This document shows, one piece after another, positions 35,281 to 46,619 of a stretch of DNA of 64,000 nt (the first letter of the stretch is position 1; every line of letters starts with the position of its first letter). Origin of the DNA: Brachionus manjavacas (taxonomy: Eukaryota > Rotifera > Eurotatoria > Ploima > Brachionidae). The DNA is taken from positions 124,001-188,000 of the forward strand of contig JAHQIY010000018.1 in the NCBI GenBank assembly GCA_019054805.1, written 5' to 3'. The notes under the pieces are model-generated. The model was not told where the DNA came from. It did not search any database and saw nothing but the letters and a program-made list of their open reading frames with translations. The position numbers were made by a program, and so were the translations under genes.

Positions 35281-37342
35281 AGCCCATTTGCAACATGTAA
35301 ATTTTTGTTTCGGAGTTAAAGTAGCGAAGTTGTAATTTTGTATCTGAGTGAAATGTGTTCTTTTATCTATTGTTCGATTAAATGAATAGAAATGAAAATA
35401 ATTTAAAGCTTTATCTTTTTTTTTTTTAATTTTTTGGTCCAGTATTAATTTTGTTTTTTTAAATAAACTATACAGAAAATGAAGTTTATTTTAGGTGTGC
35501 GGAACAAAAAAATTCAAAGTGGATATAATTTTTTTAATCAAATAAAATATTTGAGTAAATTCTTTCTAAATTTTGTTGTTCATGATTGTGTGAGAGATGA
35601 GCTTGAATAGTGAAAAATTTTGATAAAACAAAAAAAATTCGAAAATTTAAATTGGAATATCCGATGTTTTCTATTGTTTGCTTCCAAAAACTGACAAATG
35701 ATTATTTTTTCATGATAAAAACAGTATTGATTTTATGATTGAAATATGCCAGTTTTGAAATACATTTTCGAAAAAAAAATATTATTTGTCATTAGTATGT
35801 GAGGCGGGTAAATGAATGATAAAACAAGTATACTTTTGAATAGTTAGTAGTAGAAGTAGTAATAAATGGCTGGGCAGCTTCTGCCTAGTGTAACACTTTA
35901 CAGCCCTGAAACTAATAATAATAAATAATTATAACCACTTGTCCAATCTTGCTTTAAAAACATTTAAGCTTCGTGATTCAACTATCATCCTTGGTAGCTG
36001 ATTCCAAGTTTTGGACACTCTATTCATAAAGAAATGATGTCTATTTGAGTTGCTAGTGATCACTCGCGCTATCTTTTAATTGTGGCTTCTCAAATTTAAT
36101 GTACTTGACGGTGTGTTGTCAAAGAAGGGCCAATTTATTTGTTCTGCTCCGCGGGACAGCTTAAATTGTTGAATTAAATCACCTCTCGTTCTGCGCGTTA
36201 CTAGATCTGAAAATCCAGCTCTGCGCAGTCGCTCGTCGTGGCCAAGGTGTCTTAGGCCGTTTATTGACCTTAAAGCTCTTCTTCGAACCTTTTCAATTTA
36301 CCCAATCGATTTCTTGAAGCGAGTATTCCATACTGGTGCTGCAAACTCCAAATGCGGTCTTATAAAGGTTGGATATATAATTTTTGCTATGTGACTGTCA
36401 AAATTTTTGAAGGTACTTAACATCATACCGAGAATACGATTTGCTATTGAAGCCATTTTTTCTGAGTGTATATTGAATTTCCCATTTGATGATATTATAA
36501 CCATAAGGCCTTTTTCATCAGCCGTCTCTTCAAAATTTATAGTCTCGCCGGTGACTTGATCAGTGAGAAAATACTTTTGTTTAGGATTACCTTTTCCTAA
36601 ATGCATTATTTTACATTCCTTGCAATTTAGGCTCATTTTCCAAAATTTGCACCATTATTGCAATGCGTTTATTTAACCTTGAAGTGAGTAATCAAATGCA
36701 TTTCTCAGTATCTTAAGAATCTTTGTGTCATCCGCGTACAGAAGACAATCTCTCAATTTATCTGGCAAGTCATTTATAAATATAATGAAAAGAATTGGTC
36801 CAAAAACAGAATCTTGAGGTTTGCCGCTATTGACTGGTTTAAATTCTAATTTAATGTCTCCCATGACTACTCTCTGTGATCTCCCAAACAAAAAGTCTGA
36901 CAATCAATCGAGCAATTTCCCACTTATGCCGATCTCTTTAAGCTTAAAGAGCAGCTTTGGATGGGAGGCTACACTGTAAAATGACAACCTTTTGATTAAT
37001 CCGAAAGATTTTTAACAAAGAGATGTGTGAAAAAGAAAAATGACAACGGGATTAATTTAAAATTAAAATTTATTATTACTAATTTGATTTGATAAAAAAA
37101 ATAACCAATTAGAAAAAATTATAATTAATAAAATTGTAAGTTTCCAAAAGAAAATTTAACATGGTTTAGATGGAAGGCATTTGTTGGAGAAATATAATAA
37201 ACAAAAGAGTTAGGCATAATCGGAGTAAAATGTTGGTTTTGTAAAGCCAGATAAATTGGATAAGTTGAATATTTAGGAACATCTGAACATTGGGCCCATG
37301 GTTCATTTGAATAGCAACATATTGGTCTAACAAACAAACAGC

Positions 37343-37735
37343 TTAAAGCGGGCATATTGAATTCGTGCCAAAAACATTTATTGTAGCTGAATTTTCGATC
37401 ATTTTTTCATAACTTGCTTCGTAACCAGAACGTTGAAAAACATTTCTGAAATACTTTTCATATTCAAAATAAATAAAAATCATTGCCAACTTTATTTCTT
37501 TTGATAATTCTTCTTTCCCACATAAGCTGATTGATATAGCATTATATAGACAATTTCCATCTCCAGTTGTCATGACGCATACCATGTTCGTCGCATTCCA
37601 TTTTTGTAATATGTTAACATTTGAATGGTCTTTTTTCTGGTTTGCATATTTTTCTATAAAATTGAAACTACGTAATCGATTTACTAATATCTTTAAACGC
37701 TCACTGTTTCCTATTACATAATTTTTAATATAACT
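37343..37735 (-). CDS. OTU-type cysteine protease frame in the MULE
   Basis: The ATG-initiated part is 37343-37585, but the frame is open from about 37735. It contains TTGDGNCLYNAI, the Asp-Gly-Asn-Cys nucleophile motif of ovarian-tumour (OTU) deubiquitinases. The catalytic His end of the domain is not visible before the stop, so it may be truncated or spliced. OTU and ULP proteases are known passengers of Mutator-like elements; the role is unproven. Confidence 0.6.
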   Translation of the reverse strand, partial: SYIKNYVIGNSERLKILVNRLRSFNFIEKYANQKKDHSNVNILQKWNATNMVCVMTTGDGNCLYNAISISLCGKEELSKEIKLAMIFIYFEYEKYFRNVFQRSGYEASYEKMIENSATINVFGTNSICPL

Positions 37736-37755
37736 TTAGGTCTGTTTACTTATTT

Positions 37756-38976
37756 TTAATATAGATTAATATAGATATTTTTAATAAGACTTGGCAATTC
37801 AGGATTTGGAATTTGAAAATCTGGTAAGTCGGAGTTTAATGATTTTGATTTTTTGTCGTATTTGAACAGGCGATTTATTATTTGTAGGTACTGAAACCAA
37901 TTTATTTGATTGTTTTGCAATCTCAATTTGTGATTTATTAACATTTGATCTCTTTGAATGGCATTTGTACGCCTTGGGAATTGAGTTAAACCACCTATTA
38001 ATCTCTGACAATAATTTAAACTTGTTGTTGTTTCGAGACCTTTGAGCTTATTAATGGCAGAATAAATATGTGGATGGTTATAATCAATGTAAGAATTGAT
38101 TTTACGATTATAGCCTTCTACGTGATTGTTTGTTCGTGGTCCATTATTTTCCCAAAGATTCCATAATTCAATTGTAAAAACTTTGTTCTTAATCCAAGTG
38201 GTTTCAAAATATTCATAAAATTGAGTGAGTTTATAATTTATGGGTTGAAGTTTTTTAAAATAAATAAAAGCCTTTGGTACAAACTCTAATGGTAAAAATG
38301 ATAAAGATTTAAACATATTTAGCCAGTCATTTACAGAGTGATTTTTTTCATCGTTGTACATTTCAGTTAAGCCTAATTTTTGAACGTTTTTCAAAAGGGC
38401 TTGCGTAAAGTGGAAGTGACATCCGCGCTTTCTTACGTTAACGAAATTGTCTTTGAATGCATTGATTGCAGCCGGTTCAAAGTCAGTTATAATCTCTAAC
38501 GGATTCAACACAGCATTATTATTGGCAGCGTTAACTTTGAGTAATTGGATCATTCTACCATATGTTGTTTGATTTTTGTTTTTCAAAAAAATGGAGACAC
38601 ATGCATGCATTTTATCCATTGTCCAACCGTGGATCATTTAAAGCTGATAAAAAATTGTAGGAGCCGCTTTAAAGGTACCATCAACTTGCCACCGCTTTGA
38701 TCGACTTAAGATTTCTAGTTGAATATCGGAAGCAAAAGCTATTATTCTATCGTCGTCTTTGGTATCGAACAGTAAAAAACGTTTTTCATTTGAAGTAAAG
38801 GTATATTTTGTGTAAGGCTCAGAAAAATAAATCTCTTGAACTGTTTTCGGGAGATTAGGCATTACATTTTCGAGCCTTATATTATAAAGTGTTTTCTGTA
38901 TATTTTTAAATTTTGGGACAAATTCTGCAGTATTAATTAGGAATAATTTATAATATTTAGTTAAATAATTAGACAC
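37756..38976 (-). pseudogene. MULE transposase with one nonsense codon
   Basis: Two frame-matched halves, 38638-38976 and 37756-38637, are separated only by a TAA at 38638-38640. The catalytic triad of Mutator-like DDE transposases is all present: first Asp in QVDGTFKAAP, second in IITDFEPAA, third (Glu) in NNHVEGYNRKI. A CHFHF motif follows the second Asp, as in this family. A single reverting base would restore the frame, so the copy is barely dead, or the stop is read through or is an assembly error. Confidence 0.85.
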
Positions 38977-39654
38977 ATTTTATTATAATTTATTTTAAGT
39001 AACCGGGAAATGACAATTTTTTAACACTTAGTTATAATAAAAAAAAAAAAACTCCTCCTTTTTTTTTCGGTAAGTTAAAATACAATTTTTTAACACATTT
39101 GTCATTTTCATCTCGAGGTGTGAAAATGTTGTCATTTTACAGTGATCCCGGATGGGAAACTCTATCAAAGGCTTTCTCAAAATCGGCAAAGAAAACATCT
39201 AAGCTTTTCTTATCCGCAAAGCACTTTGTGATGTAATCCTTTGATTCAAACAAATTCGTAGCGCATGATTTATGAGGAACAAATCCGTGTTGTTTATCGT
39301 TTATATTTCCATTAGTGTTGAGATAGGTTCAAATGTGATCACGGATGATTCCCTCCATGATCTTACATGGGATAAAAGTGAGAGAAACAGGCCTATATAT
39401 ACCTGGTTTTGATCGATTTCCTTTTTTGAAAATTGGTGTCACATTAGCGACTTTCAACTGACGCGGAATGGTCGCTTCGCTTGCCGATTAGCCGAAAATG
39501 ATACTCAATGGAGCTGCGAGACTATCTTCACACTTTTTAAGAATTAACGGGTGCACATCATCAGGTCCTGATGATTTGTAGTTTATTAAAAAATTTTTGA
39601 GCTCTAACAATTTACAGTGTTTAAAGTTAAACTATAAAATGGGTAAGATTCCGT

Positions 39655-40045
39655 TATTTATCGTAATTTTACGTCAGAAATTGTTAGCTTACATAATATT
39701 ACATCATTTCTTGTATGTAAGAAAATGTAAAATAACATTATCTTACGCAATTTTACGTAAGATTACACCAGTTTAAGTTAGTTTGGCCGAAAACGCTTAC
39801 GGCCAAAAAAAGCCCGATTCTAGAGGAAAAAGTGGAAAATTAATAAAAATATTTGAATTTAAAAAAAAAAATTTTGAAACAAAAACACTTCACTTTTTTA
39901 CATTTTTTTACAATTTTTTTCGTAAAATTACACAATTTGATGTAATAATATGTAACTTTCTGTCATATTTTCTAAATTAATGTAAATATTAGTAAAGTAC
40001 CGATTTTTTTGCCAAAAGATGATTTTAAAAATAACAAAAATGTGC
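39655..40045. repeat. Dispersed repeat, second copy with inverted block order
   Basis: Block B (39655-39850) is the reverse complement of 33235-33390, while block A (39980-40040) keeps the orientation of 33090-33145. A G/C hairpin GGCCG/CGGCC is at 39785-39804. The segment 39930-39990 (ATGTAATAATATGTA then CTGTCATATTTT) also matches 31055-31110. Noncoding. Confidence 0.6.
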
Positions 40046-40067
40046 AAATAATTTCAATTATAACTTT

Positions 40068-40692
40068 GTTCTGCACCAAGATAATGACCCTAAACATAAA
40101 TCTTATGAGTGTATGTGTTTTTTGGACAGTAATTAATAAGATAGGTAAAAAAATATAGTTAAACGTTTAACGGCTTGACAAGTTTAACGGCTTCATTCAG
40201 GTCTGATAATCCAAACATCTGATAGACTTTTGTTGGAAAAAAGATGAGTCAAAAGCTATGCATATATCCTTAACTCTTTTTAATTTTCATATAATACAAA
40301 CTATATCATCTTATAGAATATTATTTTAACTTTCTTTTGATATATAAATTGTTCAAGAAAAAACTTCTAAATACCCAAAAACTCTTTTTAAAAATACTTA
40401 GTGTGCCTTAGATCACCTGATCTGAGTCCAATAGAGAGTTTACGGTCATTTATAGACCAAAAAAGTCAATTCAAAGATTACATCAGTAGAGCATCTCAAA
40501 AGTTTTTTTTTGATGAATGTTTGAAAGTTCCTAGTGAAATAGTCAAGAACATGATTGAATCTATGCCAAAACGTGTCGCTCAGGGTGGTCATTTAAAATG
40601 TTAAAAAATATTATGTTATAAATTTTTGTAGAAATTTTTATAATTAAATAATAAAATTAAATAAATGTTCTAAATTTTCTAGACATACTGTA
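40068..40692 (+). mobile_element. Tc1/mariner transposase relic
   Basis: Starts with VLHQDNDPKHKS, the region of the second catalytic Asp, and resumes at 40401 with RSPDLSPIESL, the catalytic Glu region, then ESMPKRV near the C-terminus. Normally 34 residues separate Asp and Glu; here about 240 bp of unrelated sequence intervenes. ACATACTGTATA at 40681-40693 resembles the end of the Tc1 element at 58.25 kb. Confidence 0.75.
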
Positions 40693-41214
40693 TATGTTGT
40701 ACTGTATCTTTACAACACGAGCTTAAAGATAATAGTCAAGATGTGAGCTGAGTCATAAATAAGTCAAGATGATAGTTGACAGCATTTCCAAGCGTCTAAC
40801 TTCTAAGTTTCGTGACAAGTATAATTCTGCCTGATCCCTGTGCATCGGTTGTAATTCAGGTTAATTAAATTTTTTATTTTACTACATTTTTTCTGAAATT
40901 ACTTAAATTTACATAAAAAATTAAAAAAAAAAAAGTCAGTTTTTTTTTAAATAGCAAAAAATCGTTCTTTTTTGTTTTATTTTAAGTTATTTTGTACATA
41001 AATTTACGTAATTTCAAATAAATTTTTTATTTTCCGGTTAAAGCTTAAGATTAAAGGTATACAGATATTTAGAGATAAAGAATATTGAAAGAACAGCTTT
41101 TATTAAAATTGAATGTATCTAGCATTCGATTTTGTTAAATAAATGGTCTTCTCACATAAGATCCTTGGTTAACAAGACAAATTACAATCTTAGATAAGAA
41201 TTAAGTTCAAATGT

Positions 41215-41490
41215 GGATGCCAATTTTAAAAAAAGACATTAACAACATCGAATCTGTCCAGCGAAGAGCAAAAAAGTTTATCTCACAATTAAGAAATGTA
41301 GGATACACTCAAAGACTTGAAAAACCTAATCTACTAGTGCTCGAGGTAAAAGATAATTCAAATGTTTAAAATTGGTACAATCCATATTCAAAAACTATTC
41401 TTCGAATGGACTAAGACAAGAGCCGAGATTTCATGACTTTATTATAGAAAGACAACTGGTGAAAAACTGTGAACAAAGTCATATTTTCTT
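41215..41490 (+). mobile_element. CR1-like reverse transcriptase C-terminal relic
   Basis: A plus-strand segment reads MWMPILKKDINNIESVQRRA, then FISQLRNVGYTQRL and NLLVLE, the conserved tail after the reverse transcriptase of CR1/L2-type LINEs. It is frameshifted near 41350 and truncated on both sides. Confidence 0.65.
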
Positions 41491-41671
41491 ATTTATTATT
41501 ATTAAATTCAATGAAAAAAAATGATTTTTTTGAATTTTTTTAAAATTTTGCCACTAAAAAAAGCGTGGCATTATCTGGTTACTAGCAGTTTTATAAAAGC
41601 TTTTTTTGCTCATAAATTAATGTAGTTTTTGTTGATAAAAATAAAAACATTGGCATGTAATTATTAAACTA

Positions 41672-43121
41672 GTAGCAAATTTAATAAAAAGTCGTAGCAA
41701 ATATTACACGTAGTAAATTAAATAAAAAAGTAGTAAAAAAAGGTTGTTAATTAGTAGCAAAAGTATTTTTTCAATAGTAATTATAAATTAATTTAATTTT
41801 TGTTTGATAACTACTCAATTATAAATTACTCAATATAATTAATATATCACTTATTAATAACACTACTCAATTATCACTTATTAATGTTTATAATGTAAAA
41901 AAATTTTGGAATTTAAATTTAAAATTTAAAAACTAAAAATGAGCGATACCGAATCTTCATCTACATCAATTCTCGTGACCCAACGAAATCAAGAGGACAC
42001 CGAAAATGATACCGAAATAGAAGAAATTCCCGTTAAAAAAGCAAGAAAAGCAAGCAGAGTTTATAATCATCATGCTGACTTTGAATTTTGGTTACGTGAA
42101 TACACAAATGGTTGGTATGAATCATACCCTAAAGGATTTCCGTGTACAAACAACGCTTTAGAAGCAACGAATAATGTTATAAAAAATGAGGGAACGTTTA
42201 GAGAACAACTTCCAATGAAAGAATTTTTGAATTTTGTTGGCAAGCTTGTCACTGAATGGTCAAACGATCGAGACCCAAATTTCACAACAACAAAAAAATT
42301 TATCAATAAGCCTAAAATTTCAGTTCGTCAATGGACAAAAGCTTTTGAGTGGTGCAAGTTGGGTAAAAGAATAGTCAAGTTATCACACAATAATGAGTTG
42401 ATCTTCATGTTTACTTCAACCAATGTATCTTATCAAGCAACAAAAACAACGTGCAAAGGTTATTTTGAAAAGACAGAGTGGTTTTCGTTTGAAGATTATA
42501 TCAAAGAAATAAATTCATTTCGATTTGTGAAATTCAATCAAGAAGAATGGGAATCAAGCGTCTGCTCATGTCCAGACGGGGATAAAAACTTGATTTGTAA
42601 ACATGTAATTGGTGTTGCATACAGGTTGAAATTATGTGAATTTCCTGGCTTAGATCTCAATCTTGAGGCAAATAAAAAGCGAGGAAGACGAAAACAAGCT
42701 ACACCTGCTTTGGTACAACGTATTTCGACTGGTCCAATTAATCCAGCTCTACAAAGTTTTAACTACGAATTTCCAATTTCAATGGCTCAATCAATCAACC
42801 AAGATCCGCTTTCAAATGAAAATGATAATGATCAAGATCAAGCCGAAAGTATTAATAATGACATTCAAACTATTGTACAACCAACAACATCTTCAAATTT
42901 AGCTCCGAGAAAAAGAGGCCGTCCTAGAAAAAATCCATAAAATAACACTAAACAACATTTCTAAGTAATGTGTGAATTTTTTTATTAATAAATATTTGAT
43001 ATAATAATTTACTATTTTTTTTATTTTTTTTACTCCTGATAAATTTATTTTGCTACTTTTACTAATGAATTTTTGCTTTTATTTTTATTTTTTTTGCTAC
43101 GAATTTAATTATTTTTGCTAC
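41672..43121 (+). mobile_element. Compact MULE-like element with GTAGCAAA ends
   Basis: Copies of GTAGCAAA or near variants at 41672, 41694, 41709, 41730 and 41754 are mirrored by TTTGCTAC at 43049, 43093 and 43114. These clusters flank a single intact gene (41939-42940). The outer boundaries and target duplication could not be fixed. The layout suggests a short internally deleted Mutator-like element held together by subterminal repeats. Confidence 0.6.
41939..42940 (+). CDS. SWIM/AT-hook protein derived from a MULE transposase
   Basis: An intact 333-residue frame, remarkable among the decayed elements here. An acidic Ser/Thr-rich N-terminus (1-40) leads straight into the C-terminal third of a Mutator-like transposase: CTNNALEATNN holds the third catalytic acidic residue, followed by a SWIM zinc finger (CSCPDGDKNLICKH, about residues 217-230), a basic KKRGRRK, and a C-terminal AT-hook RKRGRPRKNP. 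The parts that carry the first two catalytic Asp residues are absent, so it cannot be a complete transposase. It should still bind DNA and could act as a repressor or a domesticated protein; this is inference. Confidence 0.7.
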   Translation: MSDTESSSTSILVTQRNQEDTENDTEIEEIPVKKARKASRVYNHHADFEFWLREYTNGWYESYPKGFPCTNNALEATNNVIKNEGTFREQLPMKEFLNFVGKLVTEWSNDRDPNFTTTKKFINKPKISVRQWTKAFEWCKLGKRIVKLSHNNELIFMFTSTNVSYQATKTTCKGYFEKTEWFSFEDYIKEINSFRFVKFNQEEWESSVCSCPDGDKNLICKHVIGVAYRLKLCEFPGLDLNLEANKKRGRRKQATPALVQRISTGPINPALQSFNYEFPISMAQSINQDPLSNENDNDQDQAESINNDIQTIVQPTTSSNLAPRKRGRPRKNP

Positions 43122-43239
43122 GAAAATAATTTGTAGCCAATAAAAAAGGTACATAAATAAAAAAAAATACAATTTATATCAAATTAGAACAAAAATAATT
43201 AAACATAGACAAAAATAATTTTCATTTTACTTTTTTTTG

Positions 43240-43510
43240 ATATTGGCTCTTGTACAGGCGGATCGTCCGAATCTAATTCTTCTTATACGCTGATACCCAA
43301 ATCATTTACATTTTGGGTTTCATTATAAAAACAGGTCCAATCGTTATCGACAAAACTCATTGCTAGATGTCCTTGAGCTTATTCTAAGTAACGAAAACTA
43401 CAGAAAGGAAGATAAACTTTTCCCTTTCCCTTAGTTTTTTTCACTTGTTCTGTTTCAATGGACTCATCTTGGCCTAAGTTGTTTGGGATTTCTTCGATAA
43501 AAGACATTTT
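43240..43510 (-). mobile_element. MULE N-terminal relic
   Basis: The minus strand from an ATG at 43510 reads an acidic stretch, then KVYLPFCSFRYLE, a stop, MSFVDNDWTCFYNET and a second stop. This resembles the N-terminal zinc-finger-like segment that precedes SWIM-type MULE transposases. It lies just outside the right end of the compact element. Confidence 0.4.
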
Positions 43511-44335
43511 TTGAGTAAAATTTTAGAATTGTCTTGCTGAATAATTTCCTTTATGTATAACACCAAGGAATAAACTCATCTTGTCGGAATCAGCTTTAGA
43601 TGGTCTAAAATTAATTTATGAAATAAAATGTTTTTTTAGATATATATTTGTTTCAATTAGATCAAATTAGCTATCAAAAAAATAAAATAGTTACTAACTC
43701 AATCAAATTTGACATTTTTTAATATAATTGTACTAACAAAAAATAATTGACACTAACATCAGTATTTTTGTTCTTGAAAATATTATTTTTTTTTTAATAT
43801 ATTATACGGGAAAAAAATTCCTAAAATTTCTGAAAAAATTTAAGTCAAATCTCCATTTTTAAGATATGTGAAAACTTGGTTTGTCTTTTATTTTAAAAAC
43901 CACAAGTTTAAATCAAAAAAAGTATATAAGAATTAAATCGAAATGCAGTAACAAATCTTAATAAATTTTAAATTTTTAACGAGATAATTTTTTTATTAGG
44001 AAAAAAATTGGCAAGCAGGAAAAAATAAATTTTTAACACAATTTATTGTCTTTAAAAAATAAAAGACAATCAAGTCAACCAAAATTAATTACATAAATGG
44101 ACTTTGAAAACGAAAAAGTGGTCATAATTTTTCAGATCTTATTTGATCATTGTAAAAATTATACATACAGTGCTGACATGACCATTGAATTTACCAAAAT
44201 ACACGTAAAAATGGTAAAACATAAAAAGTCAAATAAATTTTTTTCAAAAAAAAAAATAATTCTTAAATTCTTAACTGAATTTTACGTAAAAAAAGGAAAA
44301 CCCAATTATCGTTGCCAACACGATATAATAAACAC
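43511..44335. other. Short noncoding interval
   Basis: AT-rich DNA. A plus-strand frame at 44097-44339 has lysine-rich, low-information composition and I do not support it as a gene. Confidence 0.4.
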
Positions 44336-46237
44336 TTAGAAAATTTCATTCAAAATAAAATTCAAATCAGGATCATTGATGGTAATTTTGACTGATCTTG
44401 AACCATTGTTCATGCTGAACTTTCGCTCCAATGCTTCAACATAGTCCTGCTTAAACTTTTTAAATTTATATCTGTTCTTGATCTTGGCCGACTTTTCATA
44501 ATAGTCAGACGAATAGTTTATTCGCCAGCTGACAAACTTGTCCAAAAGGCTCAGCTTTTCGGCTATTTTGACATAGTGGTCGAACTTGAACACATCCAGA
44601 GTGACCAACATGCGAAGATTGTCCATTTTGACAATCACTTCATTCACTATTCTAAAATAGGCATCGAACTGAAACGAATTGCAGCCCAAGTCAAGTACCT
44701 GCATGGTGGATGTCATTTTTTTAAGAAGCCTAACCACTGCATTGCATTGATTGCTCAAGTCATTGTTGCTCAGCACAAGGTTATTGATTGATTGAGTGTG
44801 AATTGAATTGGCCAAAAAGTCCAAGTCTTGTTCAGCTAGACCGCATGAGGTCAGGTTCAAATATTCCAGTGGACAAGTTAAATTGGCTAGGATGTGGCCT
44901 AGGCGGTTTTTGCAACCGGGTATGTTCAGTCTGAGTCTTTTTAGATGCTTTAGTTGGGTGAGACAATTTGAGAGAGCGTCCAGAGCGCACGTATTGTCCA
45001 ACAGACAGCTCAACCAACTCTCTTGGCCAAAAGCAGACAAGTTTAATTCATGAACATTGCTGAATTTGTTCACCAAATTGAATGTGTACATGGCCTCGTT
45101 TAAATTGGCATTGAAAAATATTCCCAATCCCATTATTTTCTAGATTAAAAAAAATAATTAAAAATTTTTTTTTTTTTAATTTTATTTAATTTTACTAATG
45201 CATCAGAATCAAAATTTTCATTCAAAATAAATGATTTCTTGTCTCTAATTGTCAAATCAATTCTGTTAAATTTTAGCTCTAAATTTGCTGTTTCATTTTT
45301 GCTTTGCACCAATTTTACAAAATGCTCTTTTAAATTTGAACTGGACAAAATGAGGTCTAGCTTGATCCAGCTCTTATTTTGCCATAAGCCACTGTGCTGA
45401 GCCTTTACACCGTTCAAGCCTCGGTCGTTAAATGACGAGTCCATTGAAAAATTTTCATCTTCTGAGTCCACTTCGGAACAACTCGACCAACTATCTGTGT
45501 GCTCATCTTCACTGGAAAAAAAGTCCGAAGCATCATCCAAATCACTAAAATTCGACATATCCAAATCTTGGCTGTCAAAGTGCCAATCCTTGGTGAGTAT
45601 TTTTTTGACAAGATAGTTCGATAGAGGAAGTCCTGTCAAGTCCAATGTGCGCAGCCTATACTCTGGGTTGGGCTGATTTTTCAAAAATAGAAAAGTGACC
45701 ATTTTTGTGTATTTGGAGCCTATGTACAGCCATTTGAGGATGTCCGGAGCTATTTTGCCAGTGTAGGAATTAGTGTCAGTGTTGAAAAAGAGGAGTAAAG
45801 AAGAATAGGCCTCTGTGAAGTATTGGGCAAGTTCAAGAGTATCGAAGGGCCATGAATCGACCAGCAACTAAATAAATTTGTTAGAACTTTATCTGAACAA
45901 TACTAAGGAATGTTACATGAATTGCCAAATCGTTCATGGAATACAATGAGCACTTAAGAAGTGGTTTGAATAAATATTTAGGCACTAGTTGGAGAGAGTT
46001 TCGAATGAAGCTTTCGTCATTTGAATTCAGGATCGTGTTGCAGCAAAGTGTGGTTAAAGTGTTGTTGGAGTTGAGGTAGTCTTCGATTGATTGGTAAAGT
46101 TTGCGGTCACATATGTGGTTAGTGTAGATGCCGCGCGAGCTCAATCGCAGGTAAAACTCACGCAAGTACTTAAAATCAATGGTGTCAATTGGTTTCGAGT
46201 CAATTTCAGAGTGGTCTGTGTCAAAATTGAACTTCAT
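44336..46237 (-). CDS. LRRC14/PRAME-family leucine-rich repeat protein, copy A
   Basis: Exons 45917-46237, 45196-45867 and 44336-45139, all phase 0, give 598 residues. The N-terminal half carries the LRRC14/PRAME signature LVDSWPFDTLELAQYF and LRTLDLTGLPL, an acidic Ser/Asp-rich insertion (DDASDFFSSEDEH region) and KLDLILSS; the last exon has leucine-rich repeats such as LEYLNLTSCGL, NNLVLSNNDLS and MQVLDLGCNSF. LRRC14 and PRAME proteins serve as substrate receptors of cullin-RING ubiquitin ligases or in NF-kB signalling; the precise role here is unknown. The last exon is nearly identical to that of copy B at 60 kb, while exons 1 and 2 differ strongly. A 56-bp intron separates exons 2 and 3. 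Confidence 0.87.
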
Positions 46238-46619
46238 TTTTTAATTAGTTAATGTTTAAATTTTTTTTGAAATTAACATATTGAATCATTTTTAAAATTA
46301 TTTTCGTGCAAAAAAAAATAAACAATAATTTTAGATTGTTTATTGAGATAAAATCATAATTTAAGCGAAATAAATTCGATGACTGGAATTAAAATTTAAT
46401 AAATCAATAAGCAAATTTTCCTAAATTAATAAATAAAATTTTTTCTTTTAATTTAAAAAAATAATCTTCATTTAAATTAGTGTTTTGTCAATTTAAAAAT
46501 ATATTTGTTAATGTAATATAAAAAAAATTGTCAATGATTTAAGAAAATTAGTTGTAAATTAAAATAAAAAAGCTTTTCAGAAAAAATGAAAAAGTTTTAG
46601 CTATTTATTTTTGTAATGC
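46238..46619. other. Upstream region of LRRC14-like copy A
   Basis: AT-rich, no open frame of note. Presumably contains the promoter of copy A. No acceptor-like site sits immediately before its ATG, unlike eIF3e. Confidence 0.35.

Larger units (their letters stand above)
36967..39149 (-). mobile_element. Mutator-like transposon with OTU protease gene
   Basis: Inverted ends share CACTGTAAAATGACAAC (left 36972-36988, right 39129-39145), and the 8-mer GGATGGGA is duplicated exactly on both sides (36959-36966, 39150-39157). Inside, on the minus strand, are a MULE transposase and an OTU-domain frame. It interrupts the LINE reverse transcriptase gene, which reads through cleanly if the element and one copy of the duplication are removed. 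The intact duplication indicates a relatively recent insertion. Confidence 0.9.
35843..39620 (-). mobile_element. CR1-like LINE relic, split by a MULE insertion
   Basis: The minus strand from 39620 encodes a reverse transcriptase: SSGPDDVHPLILKKCE, later KPGIYRPVSLT, FEKAFDRVSHP, then after the insertion PQDSVFGPILFIIFINDLPD and LLYADDTKI, ending near 35945 with a CR1-type C-terminal domain (the LRHLGHDERLR region). Several stops interrupt it, for example at 36300 and near 39490. The 3' end at 35843-35862 is a TAC/TTC trinucleotide tail. The 5' end, including any endonuclease, is missing. A complete-ended MULE sits at 36967-39149 within the DRVSHP motif. Confidence 0.85.

Noticed and set aside
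44097-44339. Plus-strand 80-codon frame
   Set aside because: Lysine-rich low-information translation with no domain, convergent to the LRRC14-like copy A stop.
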